64,000 bases of DNA, taken from Pseudomonas sp. FP1742. GTDB lineage: Bacteria > Pseudomonadota > Gammaproteobacteria > Pseudomonadales > Pseudomonadaceae. The stretch covers positions 248,001 to 312,000 of the forward strand of contig NZ_CP117460.1 in NCBI RefSeq assembly GCF_030687145.1. Direction: 5' to 3'. Of this stretch, positions 14,915-23,172 are shown piece after piece (position 1 is the stretch's first letter; each line of letters starts with the position of its first letter). The notes under the pieces are model-generated. The model ran no database searches. It was not told where the DNA came from and saw only the letters and a list, made by a program, of their open reading frames with translations. Made by a program: the position numbers and the translations under genes.

Positions 14915-15850
14915 ATGAGTTTGCATGAAACCTTCGGTCAGCCATTGCTGACCTTTCCCGATGCGGAGAAAAGCCCGCTGAGCATTCGCGCCAAGGCGCT
15001 GGTGTTCGTCGATCCGCGTTCCCGGCAATTGCGCCAGGAGCTGGAACAGCTGGCGCCACGTTCGATCTCGGTGTTGATTCGCGGTGAAACCGGCAGCGGT
15101 AAAGAATTGCTGGCGCGGCATATCCATCGCGCCAGTGACCGTGGCGGGTTGTTCGTCTCAGTCAATTGCGGCGCGATCAGCCCGACTTATGCCGACGCTG
15201 AACTGTTCGGCTATGCCGCTGGCAGTTACAGCGGTTCGGCCAGCAGTCGTGCCGGCTGGTTCGGCTCGGCCAACGGCGGCACCCTGTACCTGGACGAGAT
15301 CGGCGACCTGCCGCTGCCGATCCAGATCAAATTGCTCGCGGCCCTGGAAAACCACGAAGTCACCCGCGTCGGCGCGCACCAGCCGAGCCCGGTGGACGTG
15401 CGTCTGGTGGCGGCCACCAGCATCGATCTGGCCCAGGCAGTGGCTGCCGGAAAATTCCATGAGCGGCTTTATCACTACCTCAGCGAGGGCCAGCTGGAAC
15501 TGCCGGCCTTGCGTGAGCGGGTGGGCGATATTTTGTCGCTGGCCGAATACTTCCTCGGCATCTACAGCCAACGCCTCGACCTGCCGGTGCCACTGATCAG
15601 CGAAGCCGCGCAGCAGTTGCTGGAGCAACACAGTTGGCCGGGCAACACCCGGGAGCTGGAGAACGTCATTCACTTTGCGCTGCTGGTGAGTACCGGCGAC
15701 GAGATTTTGCCGGAGCATTTGAATCTGCCCGAGGCGCCGGCGTCGTTGCTGCAGATCGAGCGGCTAATCGCGCAAGTGAGCAAAAATGGCACGACCGCCG
15801 AGCGTTCGGCACTAAAGGACTTACTCGAAAGCTTGAGCCGAACGCTGTAG
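14915..15850 (+). CDS. Sigma54-type AAA+ activator, short form without helix-turn-helix
   Basis: A 311-residue protein consisting almost only of the AAA+ domain. Walker A is GETGSGKE (57-64) and Walker B is GGTLYLDE (D127, E128). The sigma54-contact loop, normally GAFTGA, reads GSYSGS (103-108). The arginine-finger region and the WPGNTRELENV end of the AAA+ domain are intact. There is no N-terminal sensor domain, as in SfnR/MsuR sulfonate regulators, and the last 35 residues (LLQIERLIAQVSKNGT...) show no Fis-type helix-turn-helix. A REP element begins right after the stop. Context with the hydrolase and metQ suggests a role in sulfur-starvation gene control. Confidence 0.82.
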   Translation: MSLHETFGQPLLTFPDAEKSPLSIRAKALVFVDPRSRQLRQELEQLAPRSISVLIRGETGSGKELLARHIHRASDRGGLFVSVNCGAISPTYADAELFGYAAGSYSGSASSRAGWFGSANGGTLYLDEIGDLPLPIQIKLLAALENHEVTRVGAHQPSPVDVRLVAATSIDLAQAVAAGKFHERLYHYLSEGQLELPALRERVGDILSLAEYFLGIYSQRLDLPVPLISEAAQQLLEQHSWPGNTRELENVIHFALLVSTGDEILPEHLNLPEAPASLLQIERLIAQVSKNGTTAERSALKDLLESLSRTL

Positions 15851-15854
15851 ACCT

Positions 15855-15942
15855 GGGGGGGCGGGCTGGCTCGCGAAGGTGGTGTGCCAGGCAACATTAA
15901 TGTCGACTGACAGCCCGCTTTCGCGAGCAAGCCCGCTCCCAC
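15855..15942. repeat. REP doublet, left arm degenerate
   Basis: The left arm GGGGCGGGCTGGCTCGCGAA has lost several matches to the right arm TTCGCGAGCAAGCCCGCTCC. It begins within ten bases of the regulator's stop codon. Confidence 0.75.
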
Positions 15943-15960
15943 AGAGGTTGTGGGGGTGGT

Positions 15961-16060
15961 TTTGTTTTATGAGCAAAATGGAATATGAAAGTGAATAAAA
16001 GATATTGTTCTGGAATAAAAAATCCCGGTATTGTCCGCGTCACGCCAGCGATAGCACTTC
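15961..16060 (+). promoter_or_regulatory. AT-rich promoter region of the metQ-like gene
   Basis: Two direct copies of GAATAAAA (15993-16000 and 16013-16020) lie 20 bases apart, about two helical turns. On the other strand they read TTTTATTC, the half-site seen before other sulfur genes here. It is probably the operator/promoter of the gene at 16122. Confidence 0.4.
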
Positions 16061-16121
16061 ACTGGCACCTAAACATCTAGCCGTCGTCGATGATGACCGC
16101 GATTTTCGATAAGGACACTGC

Positions 16122-16904
16122 ATGAAAAAGGTTCTGTTGTTCACCGCATTGGCGGCTGCCCTGACCGCGGGCCTGGCCCAGGCTGGCGAGAAACTGGTGG
16201 TTGCGGCGACGCCGATTCCACATGCCGAGATTCTTGAACTGATCAAGCCGACCCTCGCCAAAGAAGGCGTGGACCTGGAGATCAAAGTTTTCACCGACTA
16301 CGTTCAGCCGAACGTGCAGGTCGACCAGAAGCGTCTGGACGCCAACTACTTCCAGACCCTGCCGTACCTGAAAAGCTTCAACGAAGGCAAAGGCACCAAC
16401 CTGGTAACTGTGATCGGTGTGCACGTCGAACCGTTCGGCGGCTACTCGAAGAAAGTCAAAACCCTGGCTGAGCTGAAAGACGGCGCAACCATCGCCATCC
16501 CGAACGAAGGTAGCAACAGCGGCCGTGCCTTGATCCTGCTGCAGAAGGCTGGCCTGATCGAGTTGAAAGACCCGAAAAACGCTTTGGCCACCCCGAAAGA
16601 CATCGCCAAGAACCCGCACAACTTCAAGTTCAAGGAACTGGAATCGGCCATGCTGCCGCGTGTTCTGGATCAGGTCGACCTGGACATGATCAACACCAAC
16701 TACGCGCTGGACGCGGGCCTCAACCCGGCCAAAGACGCGCTGGTGATCGAAGGTGCCGATTCGCCTTACGTGAACTTCCTGGTGGCACGTCCAGACAACA
16801 AGGACAGCGTTGCCATCCAGAAACTGGCCAAGGCCCTGACCAGCCCGGAAGTGAAGGCGTTCATCGACAAGAAATACAGCGGCGCGGTACTGCCGGCGTT
16901 CTGA
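16122..16904 (+). CDS. MetQ/NlpA-family methionine-type ABC binding protein (orphan)
   Basis: A 260-residue periplasmic protein with a Sec signal peptide (cleavage after AQA, residue 21) and no lipobox cysteine. KLVVAATPIPHAEIL, DANYFQTLPYL, IPNEGSNSGRALILLQKAGLI and INTNYALDAGL are the conserved MetQ/NlpA segments. The family binds D/L-methionine or its derivatives. No permease or ATPase of the MetNI type is next to it; the nearest is metNI at 28-30 kb, which has its own metQ, so this protein may feed that transporter with another ligand. It ends at a clear terminator. Confidence 0.88.
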   Translation: MKKVLLFTALAAALTAGLAQAGEKLVVAATPIPHAEILELIKPTLAKEGVDLEIKVFTDYVQPNVQVDQKRLDANYFQTLPYLKSFNEGKGTNLVTVIGVHVEPFGGYSKKVKTLAELKDGATIAIPNEGSNSGRALILLQKAGLIELKDPKNALATPKDIAKNPHNFKFKELESAMLPRVLDQVDLDMINTNYALDAGLNPAKDALVIEGADSPYVNFLVARPDNKDSVAIQKLAKALTSPEVKAFIDKKYSGAVLPAF

Positions 16905-16938
16905 TTGATCGCAGTCTCGAACCCCTTCAAGGTTTCAA

Positions 16939-16971
16939 ACGCCGACGGCTACTACAGCGTCGGCGTTTTTT
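16939..16971 (+). terminator. Terminator of the metQ-like gene
   Basis: ACGCCGACG (16939-16947) pairs with CGTCGGCGT (16958-16966), followed by a T-rich tail. Confidence 0.9.
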
Positions 16972-16989
16972 ATTGAGGTGTGTTTCACC

Positions 16990-17137
16990 TGTGGCGAGGG
17001 GGCTTGTCGGAACGCCGCTTCGCCCCGTTCGGCTGCGCAGCAGTCGCCGATCAGTCCATGAGGTGTGTCAGAGGGAATCGGAATGCAGGTTTTAGGGCCG
17101 CTTCGCAGCCCAACGGGGGCAAGCCCCCTCGCCACAG
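16990..17137. repeat. Long inverted repeat, GTGGCGAGGGGGCTTG type
   Basis: TGTGGCGAGGGGGCTTG on the left and CAAGCCCCCTCGCCACA on the right bound about 115 bases with inner copies of GTTCGGCTGCGCAGCAGTC and GCTTCGCAGCCCAAC. Close relatives are at 38829-38951 and, split by an insertion, at 50648-50841. Confidence 0.8.
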
Positions 17138-17170
17138 CAAGTCCCCAGCCACAGGGAACCTGCTCTCGGT

Positions 17171-17266
17171 CTAGGCCTCTCTGGCCTTCAACGCCCTGCG
17201 CAGCGCCACCAGCAATTTCACGATGTCCTGCGGATCCAGCCGCGGCGGCACTTTTACGTCAGCCAT
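17171..17266 (-). CDS. Predicted 31-residue protein
   Basis: A short ORF starting with ATG at 17266, with AAGGA seven bases ahead. The product begins MADVKVPPRLDPQDIVKLL and continues as a basic amphipathic helix ending RRALKAREA. Codon use looks normal for the genome and the ribosome site is good, which argues for a real gene. There is no known function and no partner; it lies between a metQ-like gene and an ABC operon on the opposite strand. It could also be a chance ORF. Confidence 0.5.
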   Translation of the reverse strand: MADVKVPPRLDPQDIVKLLVALRRALKAREA

Positions 17267-17546
17267 GTTCTCTTCCTTGTGATGGTTCGGCCAGGGAGTC
17301 TGACCAAAAGCTGCACGTCCTTGGAGGGGCATTTTGAAAAAAAGATCCCTCCTACAGCGCAAGGGAAAATAGTCGTCTTCCCCTGCCGCCGCAAATCCGC
17401 AGGATAGTTTTTTGCGTGATATCAATATGCTTTAACGGTATTTAAATTCCTCTTTTTATACCTTTAAAGTCGGTGCCTGCCGGGTAGTTATCCACTGCCC
17501 ATGGACTGCGCCATCGTCGCTTACCGAGCGGCGTACAGGATGTTCA

Positions 17547-18212
17547 ATGACCTTCGATTACGCATTTATCCTCAGCACCCTGCCGGCGTTTCTCAAAGCC
17601 GTTGGCGTGACGCTGCAGGTCGGCTTGATCGCTATTGGCACTTCGTTGCTGGTGGCGCTGATCAACGCGACGATTCTGGTGTTCCGCACGCCTTATCTAC
17701 AGCGCCTGGTCGGGCTGTATGTGGAGTTGGCGCGTAACACGCCATTGCTGATCCAGTTGTTCTTCGTCTACTTCGCCTTGCCGGTGCTGGGCATCAAGGT
17801 CTCGGGCTTTGCGGCGGCGATCATCACCATGACTTTTCTCGGCGGTGCCTATCTCACCGAAGTCCTGCGCGCCGGGGTGGATGCGGTGCCCCAGGCGCAA
17901 CTTGAGTCCGGCCGTTCTATCGGCCTGTCCCACGGGCAATTGCTGCGCTACGTGATCCTTCCGCAAGCCGGGATCCTCAGCCTGCCGTCACTGTTCGCCA
18001 ATTTCATTTTCCTGCTCAAGGAAACCACGGTGGTCTCGGCGGTGGCGGTGCCGGAGATTCTCTACACCACCAAGAGCTACATCGCGCTCTATTACAAAAC
18101 CTACGAAATGCTCGCCGTGCTGACGCTGATTTGCGTGCTGCTGTTTTTACCGTTGTCGCTGCTGCTCAGCCGTCTGGAAAGGAGGCTCCAGCATGGCCAG
18201 TTCGGGTCTTGA
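17547..18212 (+). CDS. Polar amino acid ABC transporter permease 1
   Basis: A 221-residue permease of the His/Glu/Gln/Arg type with five hydrophobic segments. ELARNTPLLIQLFFVYFALP is the characteristic N-terminal motif and ESGRSIGLSHGQLLRYVILPQA the EAA loop. First gene of a four-gene operon in which every junction overlaps (20 bases with the next permease). A substrate such as cystine or another sulfur amino acid is suggested by the surroundings only. Confidence 0.9.
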   Translation: MTFDYAFILSTLPAFLKAVGVTLQVGLIAIGTSLLVALINATILVFRTPYLQRLVGLYVELARNTPLLIQLFFVYFALPVLGIKVSGFAAAIITMTFLGGAYLTEVLRAGVDAVPQAQLESGRSIGLSHGQLLRYVILPQAGILSLPSLFANFIFLLKETTVVSAVAVPEILYTTKSYIALYYKTYEMLAVLTLICVLLFLPLSLLLSRLERRLQHGQFGS

Positions 18213-18852
18213 GTTGCTCTGGGTGTCGTTGCCGCAACTGGGCAGGGGCGCTGCGCAAACCTTGTCGATCTCATTCCTGAGCATCGCCTTCAGCACCGTC
18301 GGCGGGGTGCTCTACGGCGTGTTGCGCACGCTGAATTCGACATGGCTCAACGCAATTTTGCGGGTCTATCTGGAACTGTTCCGGGCGATCCCGGTGCTGG
18401 TCTGGTTGTATTTGCTGTTCTTCGGCCTGCCGATTTTTTTCGGCCTGAGCATTCCGAGCTTCTGGTGCGCGGTGCTGGTGCTGTCGCTGTGGGGCGCCAG
18501 CGAAGTCGGGGAAGTGGTGCGCGGCGCCTTGCATTCATTGCCACGTGGGCAGCGTGAGGCGGGGTTGTCGATTGGCTTGAACGGCCCGCAACTCTACGGC
18601 TATGTGCTGCTGCCCCAGGCGCTGAAACGCATGACGCCGCCGACCATCAACGTCTACACGCGGATCATCAAGACCAGCTCCCTGGCGGTGCTGATCGGCG
18701 TGGTGGACGTGATCAAGGTCGGCCAGCAGATCATCGAGCGCACCTACGAATCGGTACTGATCTACGGCGCGCTGTTCCTGTTTTTCTTTTTCATCTGCTA
18801 CCCGCTGTCAGCCGCTTCCCGCGTGCTGGAGCGGCGCTGGACGCAAGCATGA
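18193..18852 (+). CDS. Polar amino acid ABC transporter permease 2
   Basis: A 219-residue permease of the same family (YLELFRAIPVLVWLYLLFFGLP; EAA loop REAGLSIGLNGPQLYGYVLLPQA). Its start lies within the end of permease 1, which implies translational coupling and a heterodimeric channel. Stop overlaps the ATPase start by four bases. Confidence 0.9.
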   Translation: MASSGLELLWVSLPQLGRGAAQTLSISFLSIAFSTVGGVLYGVLRTLNSTWLNAILRVYLELFRAIPVLVWLYLLFFGLPIFFGLSIPSFWCAVLVLSLWGASEVGEVVRGALHSLPRGQREAGLSIGLNGPQLYGYVLLPQALKRMTPPTINVYTRIIKTSSLAVLIGVVDVIKVGQQIIERTYESVLIYGALFLFFFFICYPLSAASRVLERRWTQA

Positions 18853-19631
18853 GCGCATTGATCGAGTTCAAGGGTTTCAACAAGTTTTTCGGTGAGCAGC
18901 AGGTGCTCAATGGCATCGACCTGAAGGTGAAAACGGGCGAAGTGATCGTCATCCTCGGCCCCAGCGGCTGTGGCAAAAGCACCTTGCTGCGCTGCCTCAA
19001 CGGCCTGGAAGTCGCCCACAGCGGCAGTTTGAAATTCAACGGCCGCGAGCTGCTGGACAAGGGCACCGATTGGCGTGAAGTGCGTCAGCAGATCGGCATG
19101 GTGTTCCAGAGCTACCACCTGTTCCCGCACATGAGCGTACTCGACAATCTGTTGCTCGGCCCGCTGAAGGTGCAGAAACGCGAACGTCGCGAAGCCCGCG
19201 CCCAGGCCGAAGCCTTGCTGGCGCGCGTGGGCCTGTTGGACAAGCGCGACGCGTTCCCGCGTCAGCTCTCCGGTGGTCAGCAGCAACGCATCGCCATCGT
19301 CCGTTCGCTGTGCATGAATCCCCAGGTCATGCTCTTCGACGAAGTCACAGCCGCCCTCGACCCGGAGATGGTCAAGGAGGTACTCGAAGTGATTCAGGGG
19401 CTGGCCCGCGAAGGTATGACGCTGCTGATCGTCACCCACGAAATGGCCTTCGCCCGCGCCGTGGCCGACCGCATCGTATTCATGGACGCCGGGCGCATCC
19501 TTGAGCAACACCCACCCGAGATTTTCTTTACGAACCCGCAAACCGCACGAGCGCAGCAGTTCCTGGAGAAGTTCTCCTATGTCGCCGCACTACCCAAAAC
19601 GACTCAAACAAAGGAACTGGAACTGCCATGA
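18849..19631 (+). CDS. Amino acid ABC transporter ATP-binding protein
   Basis: A 260-residue ABC ATPase of the GlnQ/HisP group. Walker A GPSGCGKS (37-44), signature [11 protein letters not shown], Walker B VMLFDEVTAALDPEM and H-loop LLIVTHEMAFARAVADRI are intact. Walker B reads DEVTAALD in place of the usual DEPTSALD, a mild change seen in some members. Drives the two preceding permeases. Confidence 0.92.
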   Translation: MSALIEFKGFNKFFGEQQVLNGIDLKVKTGEVIVILGPSGCGKSTLLRCLNGLEVAHSGSLKFNGRELLDKGTDWREVRQQIGMVFQSYHLFPHMSVLDNLLLGPLKVQKRERREARAQAEALLARVGLLDKRDAFPRQLSGGQQQRIAIVRSLCMNPQVMLFDEVTAALDPEMVKEVLEVIQGLAREGMTLLIVTHEMAFARAVADRIVFMDAGRILEQHPPEIFFTNPQTARAQQFLEKFSYVAALPKTTQTKELELP

Positions 19632-20509
19632 AAACTGCCAAGTCTTCTCTACTGCTACTCCCGCTGTTCGGCCTGGCGCTGCTGGCCGGTTGCAACAAAA
19701 CCGAAGAACCGGCCAAGCCGAAAGTCGCCAGCGTCAGCAGCGCACCAGCCGGTTACCTGGAAAAGATCAAAGCCCGGGACAAGCTGATTGTCGGCGTGTT
19801 CACCGACAAACCGCCGTTCGGTTTTGTCGATGAGACCGGGCGCTACGTGGGGTTCGATACCGACATTGGTCGCCAATTCGCCAAGGATCTGTTGGGCGAC
19901 GAGAGCAAGGTCGAGTTCGTGGCGGTGGAGCCGGCGAGCCGGATTCCGTTCCTGCAAAGCGACAAGGTCGACCTGATCCTGGCCAACATGACCGTCACCC
20001 CGGAGCGCAAGGACGCGGTGGACTTCACCAACCCGAACCTCAAAGTGGCGGTGCAGGCACTGGTGCCGCAGGCGAGTTCGGTGAAGACCCTCGATGACCT
20101 GGCAACCCGCACCACCATTGTCACCACGGGCACTACGGCGGACATCTGGCTGACCAAAAATCATCCGGACTGGAAACTGCTGAAATTCGAGAAAAACTCC
20201 GAGTCTCTGCAAGCCCTGGCCAATGGTCGCGGCGACGCTTATGCGCAGGACAATCTGGTGCTGTTCAGTTGGGCCAAACAAAACCCGGGCTACCGTGTAC
20301 TGGAGCAGAAATTGGGTGCCGAAGCACCGATCGCCCCGGCGGTGAAGAAGGGCAACATCGAACTGCGCGATTGGGTGAATGCCGAGCTGGCGAAGCTGGG
20401 TGAGGAGAAGTACCTGCTCAAGCTGTACGACCAGTACGTGCGTAAAGAACTCAGCGATGACACCAGGCCTGAGAGCGTGATTGTCGAGGGTGGGAAGTGG
20501 CAGGGGTGA
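19628..20509 (+). CDS. Amino acid ABC transporter binding lipoprotein
   Basis: A 293-residue solute-binding protein with a lipobox, LLAGC, lipid attachment expected at C22; membrane-anchored binding proteins are less common in Gram-negatives. The fold is the family-3 type (KLIVGVFTDKPPFGFVDETG, GFDTDIGRQFAKDLLG, ILANMTVTPERKDAVDFTNP). Start overlaps the ATPase stop by four bases. Completes the operon begun at 17547. The ligand is unknown; the neighbourhood suggests a sulfur-containing amino acid. Confidence 0.9.
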   Translation: MKTAKSSLLLLPLFGLALLAGCNKTEEPAKPKVASVSSAPAGYLEKIKARDKLIVGVFTDKPPFGFVDETGRYVGFDTDIGRQFAKDLLGDESKVEFVAVEPASRIPFLQSDKVDLILANMTVTPERKDAVDFTNPNLKVAVQALVPQASSVKTLDDLATRTTIVTTGTTADIWLTKNHPDWKLLKFEKNSESLQALANGRGDAYAQDNLVLFSWAKQNPGYRVLEQKLGAEAPIAPAVKKGNIELRDWVNAELAKLGEEKYLLKLYDQYVRKELSDDTRPESVIVEGGKWQG

Positions 20510-20537
20510 TTCTCTCGGCCTTGTTGTGACCCTGCCA

Positions 20538-20640
20538 CCGTCTTCGCGGGCAAGCCCGCTCCCACACTCGATCTTTAGTGGACACAAGATTTGTGTACGT
20601 CTCTGATCAAATGTGGGAGCGGGCTTGCCCGCGAAGGCGG
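20538..20640. repeat. REP doublet, GCCCGC variant, between convergent genes
   Basis: TTCGCGGGCAAGCCCGCTCC faces GGAGCGGGCTTGCCCGCGAA. It separates the ABC operon from the AAA ATPase gene and overlaps neither. Confidence 0.85.
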
Positions 20641-20655
20641 CTTATCAGACGCCGC

Positions 20656-21816
20656 TTAATCCGGCCAATACCACACCGGCTCATCCAGCATCCGCTGCCC
20701 GACCATCCCGGTCTGGCCGAAATTTTTCTCCAGCACAATGCAATTGCACTCCGGGTCTTGCTGCAACGCCGAGATCAAGCGCCGTGCGTGGGACACCACC
20801 CACACCTGACACTGCTCGGACGCTCGCATAATCAAGCGCGCCAACGCCGGCAACAGGTCCGGATGCAGACTGGTTTCCGGCTCGTTCAACACCATCAGCG
20901 TCGGCGGTCGAGGCGTCAGCAGTGCCGCGACCAACAACAGGTAGCGCAACGTCCCGTCCGACAACTCGGCGGCGGACAATGGCCGCAGCAACCCTTCCTG
21001 ATAAAACTCGATCGCAAATCGCCCACCCTGCAGCAGTGCGATGTTCAGCGTCGAGCCGGGGAAGGCATCGCTGATCGCCGCCTGCATGGCTTCGGGATCG
21101 CCGATTTCGCGGATGGTCTGTAACGCCGCTGCGAGGTCGCGACCGTCGTGGTGCAACACCGGCGTGCGAGTGCCCAGCCGTGGTTGTCGCACCGGGGCAT
21201 CGGCATCGCTGCGAAAGTGATCGTAGAAGCGCCAGCGGCGGATGAATTCACGCAGCTGCAAGACCTCCGGCGAGGTGCGCAAGCTACCGACCTGATCGAA
21301 CAGGCTGTCGAAATTCGGTGTGCGCTGGGCCAGCACCTCCCAGCCGCGTCCGGCCCGTGTGCGAATCATCGGGCCGTCGCGATCCACCAGCAGGCTGGCC
21401 GGGCGATAGAACGGCCCTGACCAGATGCATTCCCTTTTGATTTCCGGGTCCAGAGAAAACATGGAGAGACTCGGTTCCGCAAGGCCCAGCGCGATCGAGT
21501 AGCTGAAGTCTTCGCCGGCAAACCCCAGGCGCAGGCGCTTGGCGCCGTGTCGCATGGTGGCCTGGACCGGGATCTCACCATTGCGCATGCGCTGGGTGAT
21601 GGTTTCCGGTCCGGCCCAGAAGGTAGAATCCAGTCCACCCTCGCGTGCCAACCCATTGACCACTCCACCCTGAGCAGTTTCCGCCAGCAGGCGCAAGGCG
21701 CGGTAGAGGTTGGACTTGCCGCTGCCGTTGGGGCCGGTGATCAGGTTCAACCGTTGAAGCGGAATCACCAATTTATTGATCGAGCGGTAATTGGCCACCG
21801 CGAGTGTTTTGAGCAT
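20656..21816 (-). CDS. RecF/SMC-type AAA ATPase, orphan
   Basis: A 386-residue ATPase of the AAA_21 type. It starts MLKTLAVANYRSINKL, with Walker A GPNGSGKSN (28-36), an ABC-like signature in ELSDGTLRYL, Walker B LMVLNEPETSLHPDL and a switch histidine in VVSHARRL. The middle part (about 60-280) is variable and shows no second domain. Some relatives work with a nuclease in phage defence or DNA repair, but no nuclease or toxin gene adjoins it. It stands alone between a REP pair and the divergent RND efflux operon. Function unknown. Confidence 0.85.
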   Translation of the reverse strand: MLKTLAVANYRSINKLVIPLQRLNLITGPNGSGKSNLYRALRLLAETAQGGVVNGLAREGGLDSTFWAGPETITQRMRNGEIPVQATMRHGAKRLRLGFAGEDFSYSIALGLAEPSLSMFSLDPEIKRECIWSGPFYRPASLLVDRDGPMIRTRAGRGWEVLAQRTPNFDSLFDQVGSLRTSPEVLQLREFIRRWRFYDHFRSDADAPVRQPRLGTRTPVLHHDGRDLAAALQTIREIGDPEAMQAAISDAFPGSTLNIALLQGGRFAIEFYQEGLLRPLSAAELSDGTLRYLLLVAALLTPRPPTLMVLNEPETSLHPDLLPALARLIMRASEQCQVWVVSHARRLISALQQDPECNCIVLEKNFGQTGMVGQRMLDEPVWYWPD

Positions 21817-22071
21817 GGGAAGCTTCCAGCAGCAGGGCCGTCAGTTTGCCTTATCGTCGGCCTTGGGCGGGGGGACTTGCCCCATTTGGGTAGCGATGCC
21901 GCCCTAAAATCAGTTACCGCGTTTTTCAGGATAACGGCGCCAGCCGGTTTACGGCGGCTGCGCGGCCGAGCGGGAACAAGGTAAGCAACAAGCCCATGCA
22001 GCTGTTGAACCCTGTTCTAAGCTCACAGTCGTATCGTCACTGGCACGTACGTACAACGCAAAGGAGTTTGC

Positions 22072-23172
22072 ATGGCGGGTCCCGGATTGAAATTAATGGT
22101 TGGCCTGAGCCTCTTCGCCTTGCTGACCGCCTGTGGCGAAAAAAAGCCCGTCGAGAAGGACCGTCCGCGAGTCTTCGTGCAAGAGGTCAAGCCAACCGAT
22201 TACGCCGCCGCGGTGACACTCACCGGCGATGTTCAGGCCCGAGTCCAGACCGAGTTGTCGTTCCGCGTGGGCGGCAAGATCATCCAGCGCATGGTCGATG
22301 TCGGTGACCGGGTGTCGGCCAAACAAGTGCTGGCCAGGCTCGACCCGAAAGACCTGCAAACCAATGTCGACTCGGCCCAGGCCCAGGTGGTTGCCGAACA
22401 GGCACGGGTCAAACAGACTGCCGCCGCCTTCGTTCGCCAGCAAAAACTCCTGCCCAAGGGCTACACCAGCCAGAGCGAATACGACTCTGCCCAAGCGGCC
22501 TTGCGCAGCAGCCAGAGCGCATTGAGCGCGGCTCAAGCGCAATTGGCCAACGCCCGCGATCAATTGAGCTACACCGCGTTGATTGCCGATGCGCCAGGCG
22601 TGATTACCGCGCGCCAGGCCGAAGTCGGCCAGGTGGTACAGGCCACGGTGCCGATTTTCAGCCTGGCCCGGGACGGCGAGCGTGACGCGGTGTTCAACGT
22701 TTACGAATCGCTGCTGACCGAACCGCCGTCGGACCGATCGATTGTGGTCAGCCTGCTCGACAATCCGAAGATCAAGGCCACGGGCACCGTTCGGGAAGTC
22801 ACGCCGGCAGTGTCCGCGCAGACCGGCACGGTGCAAGTCAAAGTCAGCCTCGACAGTCTTCCCGAGGGCATGCAGCTCGGGTCGGTGGTGAGCGCCACGG
22901 CCAAGCCAGTGGGCAAAACCGCCGTGGAACTGCCTTGGGCGGCCCTGACCAAAAACCTCAGCGACCCGGCCGTGTGGCTGGTGGACGCCGAGGGCAAGGC
23001 GCAGTTGCACACCGTCACCGTTGGGCGCTACCTGACCGGCAAAGTCATTGTCAGCGCCGGCCTCACCGCTGGCGAAAAAGTCGTCACAGCGGGCGGCCAG
23101 TTGCTGCACCCGGGCGCGAGGGTGGAAATCGTCGAAAACACCCAGACCCCAGCAGCAGGAGCCCAGCCATGA
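22072..23172 (+). CDS. RND efflux periplasmic adaptor 1 (TriA-like lipoprotein)
   Basis: A 366-residue membrane fusion protein anchored by a lipobox (LLTAC, C21). The lipoyl half-motifs (VQTELSFRVGGKI, and APGVITARQAEVGQVV) flank an alpha-hairpin of about 90 residues. AAAGGAG precedes the ATG. It is followed by a second adaptor and one RND pump, the two-adaptor layout of P. aeruginosa TriABC, where both adaptors are needed. No outer membrane channel gene is here; such pumps borrow a TolC-type protein. Confidence 0.88.
   Translation: MAGPGLKLMVGLSLFALLTACGEKKPVEKDRPRVFVQEVKPTDYAAAVTLTGDVQARVQTELSFRVGGKIIQRMVDVGDRVSAKQVLARLDPKDLQTNVDSAQAQVVAEQARVKQTAAAFVRQQKLLPKGYTSQSEYDSAQAALRSSQSALSAAQAQLANARDQLSYTALIADAPGVITARQAEVGQVVQATVPIFSLARDGERDAVFNVYESLLTEPPSDRSIVVSLLDNPKIKATGTVREVTPAVSAQTGTVQVKVSLDSLPEGMQLGSVVSATAKPVGKTAVELPWAALTKNLSDPAVWLVDAEGKAQLHTVTVGRYLTGKVIVSAGLTAGEKVVTAGGQLLHPGARVEIVENTQTPAAGAQP

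Larger units (their letters stand above)
16905..17546. other. Intergenic region with terminator, REP-like pair and a micro-ORF
   Basis: Contains the metQ-like gene's terminator (16939-16971), a repeat of the GTGGCGAGGGGGCTTG type (16990-17137), a probable 31-residue ORF on the minus strand (17171-17266), and an AT-rich stretch (17410-17470, with TTTAACGGTATTTAAATTCC) that is the likely promoter of the ABC operon at 17547. Confidence 0.6.

Noticed and set aside
22040..22062. TGGCACGTACG as a sigma54 -24 element before the RND operon
   Set aside because: The expected -12 element TTGC is missing at the right distance (TACAA instead).
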